Shown: one piece after another, positions 49,401 to 61,469 of the stretch
Numbering within the stretch: the stretch's first letter is position 1
Layout: every line of letters begins with the position of its first letter
Assembly: GCA_009192285.1 (NCBI GenBank)
Contig: WBVU01000009.1
Span: 1,240,001-1,304,000, forward strand
Origin: Morchella semilibera
Lineage: Eukaryota; Ascomycota; Pezizomycetes; Pezizales; Morchellaceae
Reading direction: 5' to 3'
DNA length: 64,000 nucleotides
Made by a program: the position numbers and the translations under genes
The notes under the pieces: generated by a model
What the model saw: only the letters and a program-made list of their open reading frames with translations
What the model was told of the DNA's origin: nothing
The model's database searches: none

Positions 49401-52400
49401 AGTATGTAGGAGCATCCGGTACTCCAAAGTATTGATGGCTCACATGCAGTAGCACAGTCTAGTTCATTAGACATCTATCACGAATCTCGGTCCAAGGGTC
49501 GGAAAGTGATAATGATGGCCGTAGTGAGTCCCAGTGATGCTGGGGTAGCGGGGAAAGCACCAGTGCTTGATCTTCTGTACTCCGATTACGCCAGGATAGC
49601 GTCGATATCAGCATCTCTCTTAAACAATATCCAGTTATCCGGGCCGCATCACTTGTAATCATCGGCAAATGCATGGTCTAAAGCCCCTCTTGTCATTCGC
49701 TGCGCACTCCTCAGGAGTTCATGATAGGCGAGGAATTAAGCGGAGAGGGGTGTGGAGTTTAAAAAGGGCCTCCCGGTGCAATCAACCATCACAAGTAATG
49801 AGAATCTAAAGTAACGTGACCAGTCCTTTTTCGTACTTTGGCCGTGGCCCTGCAGCGGAAGAATTAGTTTCCCCACCCCGCCCCGGCGCCCGCAGCTCTG
49901 CCCATCTTTGAGGGTACCCTTACTCTAAAGGACCCGGAAAACCGAGAGCTCAGGAAAAAGAAAAAAAAGAAAAAGAAACCAAAAGGTTCGACTGCCATTG
50001 GCTGGAATTTGACAGAAACCAGCTCTATGCAGCATTGCACTCTAACATATCGAGACGTGGCCATCATTCTTCTGAAGTGCTTCTGACGAATGTGAGACAT
50101 GTCCCGGAGGTTTGGTGGTGGTGCCATAGGGTGGGAAAATCAGGAACAAGGAAGATGCTGGATGCTGGAAGCTACTTTTCCTTCTTTCGTGATCGTTGTG
50201 ACATGTCCCTTAAACGGCATCACTGTAAGGATTACTACTCTATCCATGGTAACACTTAGGGGGGAGATAGATATGTAGAAAGCTTCGTAGACAGCTCTTT
50301 GCCATTTTTTCTTTATTTTTTTTCGTGGCCGACATGGTCTGAATTGAAATGTGGGATGCGCGAGCTCAATTTATCTGTTAGATAACGTCTTAGCATTGCA
50401 TTGGAAAGGATTAGATGTGAGCTCCTCACCACCAGAACTCTCGGCTTCAGATATCAAATAACCTGCAACGCTCTACTGATGAAGCTATTAAGGCCACCAA
50501 TCAACATGAACAGTTATGTTCGCACGTACTCAATTCCAGTAATCGAGATGTGATATAGCCCGTCGGGGAGGTAAGGTTCATTGATAGGAAGGGCGCCAAT
50601 GCTTCCTTTCCTTCAAGGCTCTTGAGCCTTGACTCTCTTCCTCGGAGGATATGCACCGGTGGCGCTCAAAATGGGTACTCTACTTCTGCTCTACTCTGTG
50701 GTACATACAGTATGTAGGTAGGATTACTGTGCACATACACACGTACATATGTGCGGACGTACTCTAGGGCATGTGTGTATTCAATTCAATGTACCACTTT
50801 AAATGCATGCGTGTTGTGCAGATTTATATTCAGAGACATCCACAATGAAAAAAAGAGTTAAGCTTGTGCAAAGACCTAAAGTATTGGCAGAAACGCGTAT
50901 GTACAGGCCTAATATGGGTTATCGATATTGGGGAAAACCGCACTCTATGTAAAACTACATGTACCGTTTAGCGGAGTAGAAAATCTGCAGAAGCACACAC
51001 TTCAAACCGGGACTTTCCATGGAACATACACATCAGAGGTTTCAGCCTCCGATGATAGTGAATAACGCCACATGATCACCTGGAGACCTGGAGTTCAGTA
51101 GATACTTTCATGTATCTACCTACAGTAGGTATTTATCCACTCTCAACTTGTTCTGCTGTAGGTTTTTATACCAAGACTAACTGAAACTGCATACATGTAA
51201 CTGCCGTCGAATTTTGGTACAACTCCATTTAACGTTATATATATAATATCCTTGTATCTAAACTACATGTATACTCTTCGACAAAGGGTGCAACGGGCCA
51301 CTACAGGTGGCTGCAGGTGGTCGTGTCTTTTTTCTTGAAAGAGGTGCCGGCACGGCCGTGCTTTCTTGGTACCGTCGGTCTGTACTCGAACTCTTGGACG
51401 TATGATTTCCACATACTGGCCGCTATCCGTGATGTGGATAAGAGGGAACAATCACAGGTGAAAGCTCCTTAAAGAGTCATTCCCGAATGAACGGCATTGA
51501 GAGGCGCATATGGTGTGAGCTTCTTCACAAATATGGCTTAGAGGTCACATTACCAAGATACATACATAGGACTTTTCGATGTTCTTTGATTGCCCGAGCG
51601 AGTAGTCTGTTGCAGGTGGCAAACAAGGTCATGGTCCCTGTATTTTAAGCTCTTGTATAGAAAGCGTTACGTAGCATTCCGCCGGGATTCAGAGGTCGGG
51701 TTGTATTCCAGATATCCTTTCATTTCGGACGTTTCCAGGTAATTGTATGTAACGGGGTGACAATGATAACTAATAACTTTCGCTGCCGCAAGGACAAACG
51801 GAGATTTAAAACCGTGCATAGTAATATCACAGCATTAGTTGAGTCGGGGGGTAACGAGCGGTGAGTGCTAGATATCGTGCTTTAGACCCGCGGCCACGAC
51901 CACGACCACGGGTATGAGGTTTTGCCCGTAGCATTCTTTACCAAAGGTAAAGGGTTACTATATAATATACCCCTGACCAGATTGCAACAAAAGAAATCCT
52001 TGACCCCTTCACTCTGGTTAGCCGTGTTTGACTTCCTCACAAGATGGCCAGTTCTTGACTCCGATATTTTAATCCGTAGAGTAGGGTCAAGGGCTGACAA
52101 CCTGTAGTTATTAAATTTAGCTAAACCAAGGTTTAAAGAATTTTTTTTCTCGCCCGGGAATCTGTATTCTTGAGTCATTGGGTATTAAGAAGTTGTGCCT
52201 GCAGAGAGCAGCGAGCAGCGGAGCGGCGCTATCGTACCCTAAGCCCCATAAGAAAACCGTTAATTCTCGAGGTTTGTCCGGGCCAATCAACACGAAACGG
52301 AGCAAGGGCCAAGTTTGTAGCTCTGCACTGACATTTGAACGATCGACCGCTTTTTTTTTTTTTTTTGAATTTCCAGAAATCATCACTGAAGGAGTATCGA

Positions 52401-53530
52401 GGGACGCGTCTGGCCAAGGGAAGAGGGAAGCAAGGAGCCACCAAAGAGGATACGCACTTTCACATCCACACGAGGCCGATTAACTTCTAGGGGGGGCTGG
52501 GGATAAAGTAGGAAGTTGTCAGAGAAGAGTGAGGAAGGGACACACACGTACTGGAAGTGGAGGTACGCCTCCTCAAGTTTTCAGGTACGGGAAACAAACC
52601 CAGAACAACCGAGAAACAAAAAAAAAAAAGCTACTGCCGGTGTTAGTGCACCCCCCCCTCCGCTCAGACCGTTCTTTGCTCAGTTAAACCCCATATCTGA
52701 AATTTCTCACTCGTCTATGTATAATACAGCTTGCAGGAGGGGCTTTCTCGTAGGAGAATAACATATCATACTGTTCTCTTTATCAAGAGAGAGATACCGT
52801 ACATACTAGGTTAGTTATCTCATCTATTACCATCCATCCATCACCCATCCGCACCCCCCTCCATTCATATCCTCCCCAATATCTTATCTCATCCACCACT
52901 GGGAGTAGCCGCCAAAAAGAAGTAGGTCAAATCATCTGTGAATAGATCATTCTAGCAAGGGGTTGGCTGGTTGAGAGTGGAAGGGATAATAGTGGGAAAA
53001 TACATCTTCTTTTGCAGTATCTACAGTCAGTTACACTTCAGATTCAGACACAGCAAAAAAATAAAACTGAAAACGCAAAAGGGGGAATAAAAAAGGGATT
53101 TCTTTTTCAATTTTTTTTTTTTTCAGAATCCCCCATTTGATCTCAAAGAAAGAAACCCCCCCCCCCTCCTCTCCAATCCCAGTCTACTCCTACTCTGGTT
53201 GAATTAGAAACCTGCGCGACGTTTACCATACCAAGATCCAAACTGCGGAAGATTTCCGGAGTTCCCAGACACCTGCTGTCATCACAGGCCGCCCTGTGTG
53301 CGAGCACAGACCTGCAGCCCACCACCCAGCGAGTTAACCCAATTTCTGGCGAACCGACGAGGCCTGCTACCCGATCGTGTAATTGGTCCTGTTAACTCAC
53401 TCAGTCGGGTTCCGACAGTTTCCCAGCGGCGGCGGCGAGGTCGCCCTTACTACGTTCCGTATAGACCATTCCCGTACCCAGTTGGGCGAGATTCTGGAAA
53501 GCTGCCAGGGAGGGAAGAAGGGGGGAAAAT
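46423..53530. other. Gene-poor DNA, continuing
   Basis: No open frame here shows a recognisable domain; the frames at 48566-48910, 49864-50127 and 51882-52178 are not supported. TACATGTA occurs at 47225, 47593, 50956, 51192 and 51264. From about 52500 the sequence becomes CT-rich and probably contains the promoter of the Kelch gene, with a run of 11 C at 53156-53166. Confidence 0.45.
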
Positions 53531-53801
53531 GGAAATGGCTGATTCATATGCGGCTCTCCTGGGGGTGGGATCTCCTACTGCCGCAGCGCTGGCGGCGGAG
53601 TCTGGAAGGTGTGTGGAAGATTTATTCTCTATTTATTTGTTGTCTTGATTCGACCATTCATTCGTGCCTTACTGTGAGGGGCTCTGCTTGCTTGCTGCTG
53701 CTGCATGGGGAGGATCAAAGTGAGAGGAGAGAGGTGCGGAGGTCATCAAAGAAACATCACTACAACCACTATCCAAACTGCTGTGACTCTGAATCGTGAA
53801 C

Positions 53802-56682
53802 ATGGCTCGGGATCCGGACGTCTTTCGTCCAACACTGGCGACTATTCCGTCAACGTCCTGTACCTATGTATTCGAAGATGGTGGTTTCAGCAGCGGCGGG
53901 TTCAGCAGCAACACCATGAGTCCTATTTCACCAGTCGACACACCTCCCTCGACACCTACCAGCATTGCCAATTCCTCTTCGTTCTCTTCCTCACATAATG
54001 GCAACAAGACTATGAAAAAGAGGCTCTCAGATTCGCTTACTGACATGTTTTCTCTCACACTGCACAGACGCCGACCTTCGTTACAACAGGGCCCTGCGAT
54101 ACCCGCAACCAGAGCCACCAATGCAGGAAGCAGCTCAAGGTCCAGAAATCGATCTTCCTCTGCTACCGCAGCTGGAGCCAGCTATCTACGCAACACAACA
54201 ACTCCAACCCTCAACTCATCACCATCGATGGCCACGATAGCATCGACAAGTTCTGAAAGCAGTAGCTATAGAGGGGGATTATCGAGGCGGGACTCAGTTA
54301 CAGACGTGGCTCGGATCTTCCCGCAGCCACCAACGGGAGTGGGTGTGATGAGGGAAAATCCTATTGGAGACTCGCCGACAGCTTCACCAGAACCCATCAA
54401 AACAATGGCCAGCAGAAAGATAATGTCAACAGAACAATTGAGAGAAGATGAAGAGTATCACGCCGGTGGATTTGACATGGAAGAATGGGATACCTCTAGC
54501 TTTGAGGATGGAAATCTTGCTGCACAAAAAGCCGCCGCAGATGTTGGGATGAGGATGACTACAGGCATCACTCGAAAGATATCAGATTCAAAAAGGATTC
54601 GGCCGCCATCGCCTAGTGATGTAGGGGAAGGAGAGATCGGGGGAGATAGCTCGCTAGCCGAAGGGTTAGAGAAGCAGAGGGACCAGTTGGTGATTCCTCC
54701 AGGATCTGTGGGGAGCGATAAGCGGGAATCTACAACATCAGCTTCTACTTCAACTATACAGGGATACACTTCATCATCAGATGAAGAATCTACGGCATCT
54801 TCGGTTAGATCTCACAGGTCTATGGGTTCTAGATCCCGTAGTTCAACATCTGGAGCATCATCCAAAGCCGGTCTGCCACAAAACATGTCGTTCACTCATT
54901 CGAAAAAGCGAGGATCGAAATCGCACAATGCCCCTCCGCCGTTGGATCTAGGTGCACAAACAGACGATCGGGCGTCGGGCTCTAGTACATCTGCGGTGTT
55001 CATGATTGACAGCAGGCGGCCCTCATCAAGGCCACCGACTGCCCCGCCTGCTCGGTCAGCCACTGCCTCCCCGTCAAAGTCGGTTAACGCGTCGATCAGG
55101 CATAAACAGAGTGGTGGGCTTGAAGTGCCCGGAGTAATTACTAGTCCTGGCTCACCAGGATCACGACTATCATCATTGGCTACTGCTGCTGCCACTCAGG
55201 GGCCTAAATCTCGATCGATATCCGCAACAGCCCTGAACTCCATTTCACGCTCTGACAGTAGCTCATCAACAGCCACAACTCCCCACACAGCAAGGCTAAA
55301 TCCTGCCACATCTACAACACCTGCAGGACGGACCCAGAAGTATCTTACCCAGAGAGATCGACAGGGGTCTTCGAAGGTTTCACTGTCTTCCTATGCAGCG
55401 CAGGTAGCAAAGAGCAAGGCCAAAGGGCAGCCAATACTCGAACCTCCATTACCAGATCCAAAAAATGCACCACCGGTGGCGCCAGCTCCTGCCAGTGGTA
55501 TGTATTGGTATAAGGCAGCAACTCACGGACGAGAGAATGTACCCGTTAGAGCGCACACTTGCACACTTGTGAATAATAATATTTACGTTTTTGGGGGCTG
55601 TGATGTTGGAACATGTTTCAACGATTTACACGTTTTTGACGCAGGTAAGAAGTGTATCATGGTCAGTTTAGGGTCAGTGATAATAATGATTCTGGGTGTA
55701 GATTCAATGTCATGGTCTAAACCAAATGTTTCTGGGGATATCCCACCACCTCTCAGAGCAATGACATGCACTGCTGTTGGGAGGAAGCTTGTGATTTTCG
55801 GGGGTGGTGACGGGCCAACCTATTACAACGATATATATGTCTTTGATACTGTCACAAATAAGTACACACGTCCAAAGCTCCGTGAGGGGACACCAGTACC
55901 TTCAATGAGAAGGGCTCATACAGCTTGTTTATACCGATACGGAATATACATATTCGGCGGTGGAGATGGTGTCAAGGCACTGAATGACGTATGGAGGCTT
56001 GATGTATCGGATCTCAGCAAACCATCATGGAGGAACATCTCCCCATCCCAGCCACCATCGCGTGTTGGGTCATCATCTACATCACTAGTAGATCATGCAG
56101 ATCGACAGGCGAGACCGACCGCTCGAGGCTATCATACAGCTAACATGGTTGGCTCAAAGCTTATCGTCTATGGCGGGAGTGATGGGGACGAATGTTTCAG
56201 TGATGTCTGGGTATTCGATGTAGAAACCAGTATATGGCGCAATGTTGGGATTCCACTCAGCTTTCCCAGATTGAGTCATACTGCAACGATTGTTGGCAGC
56301 TATTTGTTTGTTGTAGGCGGGCACGATGGTGTCGAGTACTCGAGTGAGGTTCTGCTACTTAATCTTGGTGAGTATTGACCTTTACTCTGGGGAGACGATC
56401 CATGGGGCTGATGGTGGCGACCGAAAGTGACTATGCAGTGGGATAAAAGAAAGGTCTACGGGCAGGCGCCAACCGGCAGAGGTTATCATGGCACAGTTTT
56501 GAACGATTCGAGGTTATTCGTAATCGGAGGTTTTGACGGGTTTGTGCTGCGTCTTTGATCCTGAGTGAAAAGGTTTATTAATTGGGTTTATTAGACATGA
56601 TGTGTTTAATGACACTTATATCCTGGAGCTTGCCGTCAGTAGCTATTACTCTCAAATCTCGCACTTTTCGATCGAGGTATGA
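53802..56682 (+). CDS. Kelch-repeat beta-propeller protein with disordered N-terminal region
   Basis: Kelch propellers are protein-binding scaffolds. In fungi they often act in cell polarity or Ras/mitotic-exit signalling, but the partner here is unknown. Exons 53802-55644, 55702-56367, 56428-56539 and 56595-56682 splice in phase to 902 residues. The first 560 residues are rich in Ser, Thr and Pro and look disordered and phosphorylatable, with basic patches such as KKRLSDS. Residues from about 565 on carry at least five Kelch repeats with the usual double glycines: YVFGGCDVGTCFNDLHVFD, LVIFGGGDGPTYYNDIYVFD, YIFGGGDGVKALNDVWRLD, IVYGGSDGDECFSDVWVFD and FVVGGHDGVEYSSEVLLL. The protein ends SSYYSQISHFSIEV. 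The ATG at 53802 has a good context (GAACATGGC). An extra 5' exon at about 53530 (MEMADSYAALLGVGSP, then a GTGTGT donor) is possible. The first intron is 57 bases long, a multiple of three, and has no stop. Confidence 0.93.
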
Positions 56683-58437
56683 TTGGGGTCATATGCTTTA
56701 CGGAGAACCCTAAAAATCGCATATATTACAGTTTGAGCTGGGGTACAGTTTTTTTTTGGAGCGGTTAAATGTCTTTTTTTGAATTCGATTCTTAATGTCC
56801 CGTCGCGAGCTGCCTGGAGCTTCCTTGGGGCTGGACTGTGGGGCGAACGTATCCTATCTCCTTTATTTGATACTTCCTCACTTTTTCTCCTTTTCCTTTA
56901 TATATCTTTTTCTTTCTTTTATGTTCCGACGGATTGAGGACAAAAGGAGTTGTTTTCTGGGACGGCAAAAACTTGAACGACAGGCACTCAGGAGTGATTC
57001 TACGGGTTGATGAGGTGGGGAAATACCTAAAAAGGAACGTGGGAAGAGGGCGGCAATGATACCTTCGGTGAGGCGTGGCTTGGACTTGGGCTTGGCTTGT
57101 TTGTTTATTCTTCTTGTTGTGGGTGTTTTTGAATCATTTTGGTATTTCGTGGTGGTGGTGTGTGGTGGTTTGGGAAGGGGGGGGGGGGCGCAAAACAAGT
57201 TTATATCCTTCATTCGTTCCTCTTTTTTGTCTTCATTTTATTAGTTTTGTACGCGTATTTTTCCTTCCTGTTCTGTATCATGAGCCTTCTTTCCTTTTAA
57301 TGAGTGATGGATATGTTGTTATTTCCGTTTTTCATTTGTTTAGACAATACTTCCTTTTTCTCCCCTCAGAGTCCAATACCTTACTCTGCCTATTGAATGC
57401 TTTCTCTGAAATCTTTTTTTTTTTACTCATATAGAAGTGAGGGAGAGCTCTGCGCCTGTTTTTCCCTTAGTTGTGTAGTTAAAACAATCAATGATAATTT
57501 TGGAAATGATACGGGTAGCAAGTTTTTCCCTGAATATTTTTAGGCACGTGAGGCGGCAAGCTCGAGCTGGATTGAGAGGTTAGTTGAGTAATTTAAAAGC
57601 AACCACATGCCAAAGTACTACTCGGGATCTCCATGTATTGTAGCTAGATCTGATATGTAATCCTAATATTCTAGAATAAGAAAATCTCGATTGTAGAAGA
57701 AGGGGGTACGTAGGGTCATCCTCGATCATTCGGAGAAACCCGGCCAACGCAATACATGAGGGAATGGGTACAATTACAACGGCGTTCTAGAAAGGAGGGA
57801 AGCGGCGATGGTGAATAATCCCCGAAGAGCCTCTCTGAGCGCCATAATCTCACCACCTCAATACAGGGTTTGGGTAACCAAAGGGGGTAATGGTTCCCCA
57901 GCTTGTTACAAATACGAAGATTTCATTGGTTACATGTACCAGAAGTTTTTTCTTTCTTTGCATGTTAGAAACCTCGCCGCGAGGGTTTTTGCTTCTCCTA
58001 GATCTCCGGAGCACCGCGGTCGGAGGGACGGAGGAGGTCGTATGTTTTTTACCCGACTGCTTCCGGTACGTCATACCACTTTTAGTCATAATTAAAGAGC
58101 TCTGGCTAAGCCGATATTCCCCCGCCAGCTGTATTTTTGGGATTTTTTTTTTCTTTTCTTCATCTTTAAAAACGATTGAGACCTCGAGCTTGGAGCTGTC
58201 TATCATACTCCTTTTTTTTTGCACTATCAGTTTGGTCGATAGTTCATTGAGGTCTCTAAAGTCTTTCGTTGTCTCTTTTCAAGGTTTCTTGGGAGGCTGT
58301 TGGCGTCATTTAGACGAAATCTTTAGCGCACTGCACAGGGTCAACCATAAACCAACAACTGTCGCTTTTTCTTTCTCTCGCATCAGTACTTAGAACATAA
58401 CTTTTTGCAAAAACACCATTGCATCACTCAATTCAAC
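56683..58437. other. Spacer between Kelch gene and rcf2
   Basis: T-rich and pyrimidine-rich DNA containing the 3' flank of the Kelch gene and, to the right, a strongly T-rich promoter for the next gene. A run of 12 G lies at 57177-57188 and TACATGTA at 57931. The open frames are low-complexity and uncalled. Confidence 0.5.
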
Positions 58438-59274
58438 ATGAAAATTCTCACCAAAGAAGAGGAAGCTGGTATTTATACTCCCCCCATTATAGCCCCACCA
58501 AATACTAACGAACGACTCGCTTTCCCCATACAGCCCACTACAATGCCGTCCTTTATGGTGGTATCACTGGAGGTCTCGCCGGTACCGCTGTTGGTCTCGG
58601 AGCTGCGCTTGCGCTCAATAAGCGTTGGCCCTTCTTCTCTCAGCTCACCCTTCCGTTCAAGACCTTCTTCGTCACCTCCACAGGTACCTTTGCGGCGATC
58701 ATCCAGGCCGACCGTTACTCGCGCAAATTCGAGTCGAACCGTCATTCGGAACTTCTCATGTACAAGGATGCGACAGCAAGAGCTCTTGAGGAGGCAAGGG
58801 CCAACCGGACTGCCATGCAGAAGGCAATGGACTGGGGAAGGGAGAACAGATATACCATTGTGACGACGAGTTGGATTGCGTCTATGGCGCTTAGTTTGGG
58901 GCTGGTTAGTAGGAACAGGTACCTTACAGGGCCACAGAAGTTGGTACAGGCGAGAATGTACGCCCAAGGTTTGACACTGTTGGTGTTGGTTGCAAGTGCT
59001 GGATTTGAGGTGTCGGATGCGAAGAAAGGAAAGGGCAACTATGAGACTGTCATGGTCTTGGACCCAGATGACCCAATGCACAAGCACTTGATTGAGAAGA
59101 AGATCCACCATGAGAGCTATGCTGGAGAGGACTTGTGGAAAGGTGGGTTTGATCCTACACTCTCTGGGCCCTACCAAATTATACTGACAGATGATAGATA
59201 TGGTTGAGGGTGAAGAGAGGAGGTTGCGTGCACGCAAGGAGGCTGCCGCTGCTGCAGCCGCAGGACGGTCATAA
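58438..59274 (+). CDS. rcf2: Respiratory supercomplex factor Rcf2 (HIG1 domain)
   Basis: Rcf2 is a mitochondrial inner-membrane protein that associates with cytochrome c oxidase in III-IV supercomplexes and tunes its assembly and activity. Exons 58438-58468, 58534-59142 and 59198-59274 join in phase to 238 residues, close to the yeast protein. The N-terminus MKILTKEEEAAHYNAV leads into two hydrophobic segments (about residues 13-38 and 50-70), a charged helix, a third span (about 108-130) and the HIG1 part, QKLVQARMYAQGLTLLVL. That last part keeps the Q-x5-R-x3-Q spacing of the HIG1 signature but has Gln where Arg or His is usual. The tail is charged and Ala-rich (LRARKEAAAAAAAGRS). Two acceptors compete at the last splice, seven bases apart. 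Only the second (ATGATAG) keeps the conserved-type tail. An AATAAA lies at 59467. Confidence 0.93.
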
Positions 59275-60286
59275 GTATCTATCATTTTTTAATGACGGGT
59301 TTCTTTCTTTCTTGTGAATAACTTCTTTCGTATGGTTTCTTTCTAGATTTATTGGTCTGATAGACGGTGTGTGCCTGGGTGTTCTTTTTGTTTTTCCCTT
59401 TCTATTATTACTCTTTCCTACCTTCGTTTATGTTTGCGGTTTTCCCCGTCTCCATTCCCCCTATGAAATAAAAATACAGTGAGTTACAGGAGTATTGTAG
59501 TTGTCGTTGATTCTTCCTGGACCTCGCCTGGACGCCCCACCCACTGGGAGTTGGCAAGAGTTGTGGACTTCCAATTCGTTAGTTGTGATGATGTAGAGTG
59601 ATGAGTCCCAGGCACTACTTCGATTGAAATCTAGAATCCCATATCAAAAAAAAATCTAAAGCTATAGATAGGGCCAACAGTGAAGTGGCATATTGCCCTT
59701 TGCAAGTGGGTGGTCAGCAGTGATAAGCAAGAGTCCTCTGGCAGTAGGGTGCGGAGTACCTTGGAGGGGAGTTTAGACGAATAGCCGAACCTTATAGGTC
59801 AATCAACGATTGTAACCCCAAGCCTGTTCTCTCGAGGTTCGGAATCTTAGCCTTTAACTCCGGGGCCCGATAGGAGGCTAATTGAGCATTTTGCCCTAAA
59901 AGGGTTGTGGGTCTGGGGTTCCCTGCGCGCGCTGTAGAGCCCAAGTCTGGGGGAGCCGTAGAGTGGATAGGAAATTAAAGAACTTGACTGAAAGCTTGAT
60001 TTTACGGAAACTTGCCACTCTAGAAAAATTTCACTCCGAAAGCAACACATGTAGATGTACGCAATTTTTTTTTAAGAGGTGTGTCACGTATGTTACATGT
60101 TATCCATACTTTTTTTTCGTGCCTGCATTAAAATAAAGAAAGGAAGGAAGAGATATCTACTATACATCTCAGAGAGACAGAGAGAAAAGGGGGGGGGGGG
60201 GGAGGAAGTCATTATCATGCCACAATTTTCTTCAAAAAAAAAAAAGGAAAAGAGAAAAAAAAACCACAAACTGAGAGAAACCCTCC
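59275..60286. other. Convergent spacer between rcf2 and isy1
   Basis: The 3' flanks of two convergent genes meet here. A run of 14 G lies at 60189-60202. I see no gene. Confidence 0.5.
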
Positions 60287-61143
60287 TCACCCAAGCCGCT
60301 CCAAAATCCTCGCCTTTCTCCTCTCCACCAAAAACTCCGTCACATCATCCAGGCTTGGCACCTTCCACCCACCAGGTATGGCCTCCCAGTCCGCCGATGG
60401 GTTCCCACCCGTCGCCCTTGATGTCCTTTCCGAGGCCTCCGCCTCCTTCCTGCGCTCATATGCCAGGAGCACACCGTCCTCCTCGTCCCTGTTGAAGCCA
60501 TAGTACTCGGCATCGACATTCCGTCGCATCTCGCCCCGGGCACGCTTATCGTCGTCCTTCTTGCTAGTCTTCTTGGGCTGCAGCTCCTCAAATAGCTCCT
60601 TCACGCCAGGCAGCTCCCGGGCTCGCCCAAAATATTTGTATCCCCGGGAGCCAGGCACAGCCCGCCCGTCCTCGTCGTAGGCTTTAGGGCCAAACCGCAT
60701 ATAGTTGGGACCGCCTAGGTTACGGAGCTGTACCTCCCACATGTGTTTTTCGCGCATGAGCTTGTTGATCTCGTCGTTAAGGTCGCGGATCTGGTAGTCG
60801 GAGAGACTGGCTGTATAAGACACAAATCTAACTGTTAGGCACGGGCCAATATAATCAAGAAGATATACCCCAGGAAGAGGGGGGAGACAACGCACGATCT
60901 TGGATTTTGGTCACTTTTCGTGAAATATCCTTCACTACTTGGCCACGCCATTTCTCACAGGACGGGATCGAGTTCACTTCAGTAATGACTTTGGGACGGC
61001 GGGTTCGCCCCGCGTCGATGATTCCGAGGTCGGCGGCTTGTTGCTCACGGAAGCGGAAGAGCATGGATTGCGCTTTTTCGCTGTTGCGCGCCTGTGGGGC
61101 ATGTTAGCCGTGAATTGGACATATAGGAGGGACTACATACCAT
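60287..61143 (-). CDS. isy1: Pre-mRNA splicing factor Isy1
   Basis: Isy1 belongs to the NineTeen complex and helps hold the spliceosome in its first-step catalytic conformation. The exons are 61143-61141, 61091-60896 and 60810-60287, giving 240 residues, close to the 235 of yeast Isy1. The first coding exon is just the start codon ATG, followed at once by GTATGT; the intron is 49 bases with a GCTAACA branch. The second intron (85 bases) has donor GTGCGT and acceptor TATACAG. Family sequence is clear throughout: MARNSEKAQSMLFRFREQQ, RRPKVITEVNSIPSCEKWRG, LSDYQIRDLNDEINKLMREK, VQLRNLGGPNYMRFGPKAYD and GYKYFGRARELPGVKELFE. The C-terminal half has the acidic and basic helices seen in the family (AEYYGFNRDEEDGVLLAYE) and a final helix, DDVTEFLVERRKARILERLG. 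Confidence 0.97.
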
Positions 61144-61469
61144 TTTGAGGGGATTGCGAGGTTTCAAGGGGCCTTAGAGGCGGGAATTTGAGGTGGTGAT
61201 AAGTGATGATGGTTGTGTGAGATATATACGTGAAGTGAGGTGAGGTGTTGTTGGTCTATGCTATGCTTTGTAGTGGTGAGGCTCTTATGGCTCGCTTGCG
61301 GCGTAGATAGTGACCCCTACCCTGCCTGCCCTGTGAAACACCAGGGTCGAGGGCTCTACAACTGTTTTTATTTTTCTTTCTCTTTTTAGGAATAGCTGGT
61401 GATAAAGATATTTGATTCTTTAAAAGAAATTTAATACTAGTACTAACATTATAGATTTCAGTTTAGTAA
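61144..61469. other. Short spacer between isy1 and the dehydrogenase-like gene
   Basis: This 326-base stretch must hold both the isy1 promoter and the 3' end of the downstream minus-strand gene. A T-rich tract at 61365-61390 is a plausible polyadenylation or promoter element. Confidence 0.4.

Noticed and set aside
51882-52483. Overlapping open frames on both strands
   Set aside because: No recognisable protein features were found, and an A/T homopolymer interrupts them.
56878-57434. Overlapping hydrophobic open frames after the Kelch gene
   Set aside because: They are T-rich and GTGG-rich low-complexity DNA with no start context or domain.
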